From: an uncultured Erysipelotrichaceae bacterium
GTDB taxonomy: Bacteria; Bacillota_I; Bacilli_A; RF39; UBA660
Length of the DNA stretch: 6,786 nucleotides
NCBI GenBank assembly: GCA_902768065.1
Contig: CACXJP010000068.1
Span: 1-6,786, forward strand
Reading direction: 5' to 3'
Shown here in pieces: positions 6,167 to 6,786 of the stretch. The first letter of the stretch is position 1, and every line of letters begins with the position of its first letter. The position numbers and the translations under genes are program-made. The notes under the pieces were generated by a model that ran no database searches, was not told the DNA's origin, and worked only from the letters and a program-made list of their open reading frames with translations.

Positions 6167-6195
6167 ATTATAACATATTTCCTTAAAAAAATCAA
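6167..6195 (-). promoter_or_regulatory. Sigma-A promoter of the riboswitch operon
   Basis: On the minus strand TTGATT (6195-6190), a 17-base spacer and TATAAT (6172-6167), preceded by TG to make an extended -10 (TGTTATAAT). The predicted start at about 6160-6162 puts the aptamer at the very 5' end of the RNA. The -35 begins two bases after the stop codon of the upstream gene, and no terminator separates them. Confidence 0.85.
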
Positions 6196-6197
6196 TA

Positions 6198-6786
6198 TTA
6201 CCCGATTCGGAAAGCTGGGGCGACACCGAGAGCAGTAGCGGCAAAATCGGTATCCCAATTACCATCAATATTGACAGCGGCAAAACAATAACTAGTATCA
6301 TAAGTGGCCGGGCGCCACCACCACCATGTGTTTGAGGAATTATATTGTTTGATTGCTTTATCTAGATTTGTTCCATTCCAACTACTTGTTGAATAAGTTA
6401 CTCCATTATTACTATAATACTCTAATTGATGTGACGTTCCATATGCTGTGTCAAAGAAATGATATTGTCCATCATCAGTTCCATATACTTCTTCTGATGA
6501 TAGTAAATATAATTTATCTGTTGTTGTAAAGTTTGTTGTATCATTTAATCCATGTCCTGATATTACTCTTGTTGATTTGATTACTGCTTGTAAATCACTT
6601 GGTAAACTATTATAGAATGTTCCATTTAAATATGTCCTCATCTCTGTTGCTGGCCATCCTCCTACATTTGTATCAGTTGAATTCATTGCTCTTTGTTCCA
6701 CAATATCTGCAAATTCTACTACAAATCCGCATGCTGTTTGGGAATATTCTGTATCATTGTCTCCACAATGTTCTCCTATTGTTTTA
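6198..6786 (-). CDS. DUF6273 / C-lectin-like domain protein, C-terminal part (5' end outside window)
   Basis: The frame is open to the window edge; 195 residues are visible. A GTG at 6701 could be mistaken for the start, but coding continues upstream (KTIGEHCGDNDTEYSQTACG...). The segment GGWPATEMRTYLNGTFYNSL followed by PSDLQAVI, then SGHG and TTDKLYLLSSEEVYG, is typical of DUF6273, found at the C-terminus of large Firmicutes surface proteins, often behind prepilin or Ig-like modules. The end, WWWWRPATYD ... VNIDGNW ... GVAPAFRIG, has the form of a C-type-lectin-fold terminus. Its last ~40 codons are strikingly GC-rich and mostly NNY, unlike the rest of the gene. Surface ligand binding is inferred. 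It ends just before the riboswitch promoter. The anchoring N-terminus is not visible. Confidence 0.88.
   Translation of the reverse strand, partial: KTIGEHCGDNDTEYSQTACGFVVEFADIVEQRAMNSTDTNVGGWPATEMRTYLNGTFYNSLPSDLQAVIKSTRVISGHGLNDTTNFTTTDKLYLLSSEEVYGTDDGQYHFFDTAYGTSHQLEYYSNNGVTYSTSSWNGTNLDKAIKQYNSSNTWWWWRPATYDTSYCFAAVNIDGNWDTDFAATALGVAPAFRIG
6201..6326 (-). other. Candidate variable region (VR) of a diversity-generating retroelement
   Basis: This is the final 42 codons before the stop. By my count it is about 52% GC (66 of 126 bases) against roughly 27% around it. Of the 38 codons after the TGG x4 run, 33 end in C or T, whereas the 16 codons just upstream are mixed (7 of 16). NNY codons at exposed positions, a fixed GC-rich 3' end (GGTGTCGCCCCAGCTTTC), and the C-terminal location in a C-lectin-like domain are DGR target traits. 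No template repeat or reverse transcriptase is in the window, so this remains a candidate. Confidence 0.5.

Noticed and set aside
1..6197. Template repeat or reverse transcriptase for the candidate DGR
   Set aside because: No second GC-rich copy of the 6201-6326 sequence and no reverse-transcriptase-like frame could be found by eye in the rest of the window.
6035..6238. Plus-strand 67-residue frame over the leader region
   Set aside because: It covers the antisense of the riboswitch, terminator and candidate variable region; conserved RNA structure explains the region better.
6699..6701. GTG as start of the DUF6273 gene
   Set aside because: The reading frame is open and protein-like (CGDNDTEYSQTACGFVVEFADI) to the window edge, and there is no ribosome site, so the codon is an internal Val.
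1..6786. CRISPR array, tRNA, rRNA or insertion sequence
   Set aside because: No regularly spaced direct repeats, cloverleaf, rRNA-like segment, transposase motif or terminal inverted repeats were seen.

Overview
This is an AT-rich window (roughly 70-75% A+T by eye) in which every gene I accept lies on the minus strand, so transcription runs from high to low coordinates. Low GC, strong AGGAGG-type ribosome sites, a yceD-rpmF pair, a YugP-type protease, a Firmicutes-style manganese riboswitch and TGA used as a normal stop (standard code 11) point to a low-GC Gram-positive relative: Bacilli, or an uncultured gut Firmicute of the RF39 kind. The species is not identifiable from the sequence.

In transcription order: (1) 6786-6198 is the 3' part of a surface-type protein ending in a DUF6273/C-lectin-like domain. 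Its last ~40 codons (6201-6326) switch abruptly to about 52% GC and NNY codons, which looks like the variable region of a diversity-generating retroelement (DGR). (2) 6195-6043 holds a sigma-A promoter, a yybP-ykoY (Mn2+) riboswitch aptamer and an overlapping intrinsic terminator, built as a Mn2+-ON transcriptional switch. (3) 5996-5130 and 5100-4357 are two soluble paralogous proteins of unknown function. Each carries two copies of a 42-residue repeat. Mn2+ riboswitches of this class normally control Mn2+ exporters, so these are unexpected targets. (4) 4326-4261 holds a terminator-like palindrome and a new promoter, followed by a membrane zinc protease (yugP, 4263-3577) translationally coupled to a MYG1/DHH-type metal-dependent phosphoesterase (3574-2672).

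(5) A promoter at 2650-2622 starts a likely operon of a single-pass membrane protein of unknown function (2603-2037), yceD (2028-1570) and rpmF (1559-1353), closed by a terminator at 1363-1338. The L32 protein appears to carry an N-terminal leader like the Prp-cleaved leader of Firmicutes L27. (6) 1262-1 encodes a type IV prepilin-like protein with a large Ig-like ectodomain, cut by the window edge.

The most promising undescribed system is the Mn2+ riboswitch driving the two repeat-containing paralogs. The L32 leader and the DGR-like variable region are independent second leads. No intergenic stretch exceeds 300 bases, and I saw no tRNA, rRNA, CRISPR array or insertion sequence.
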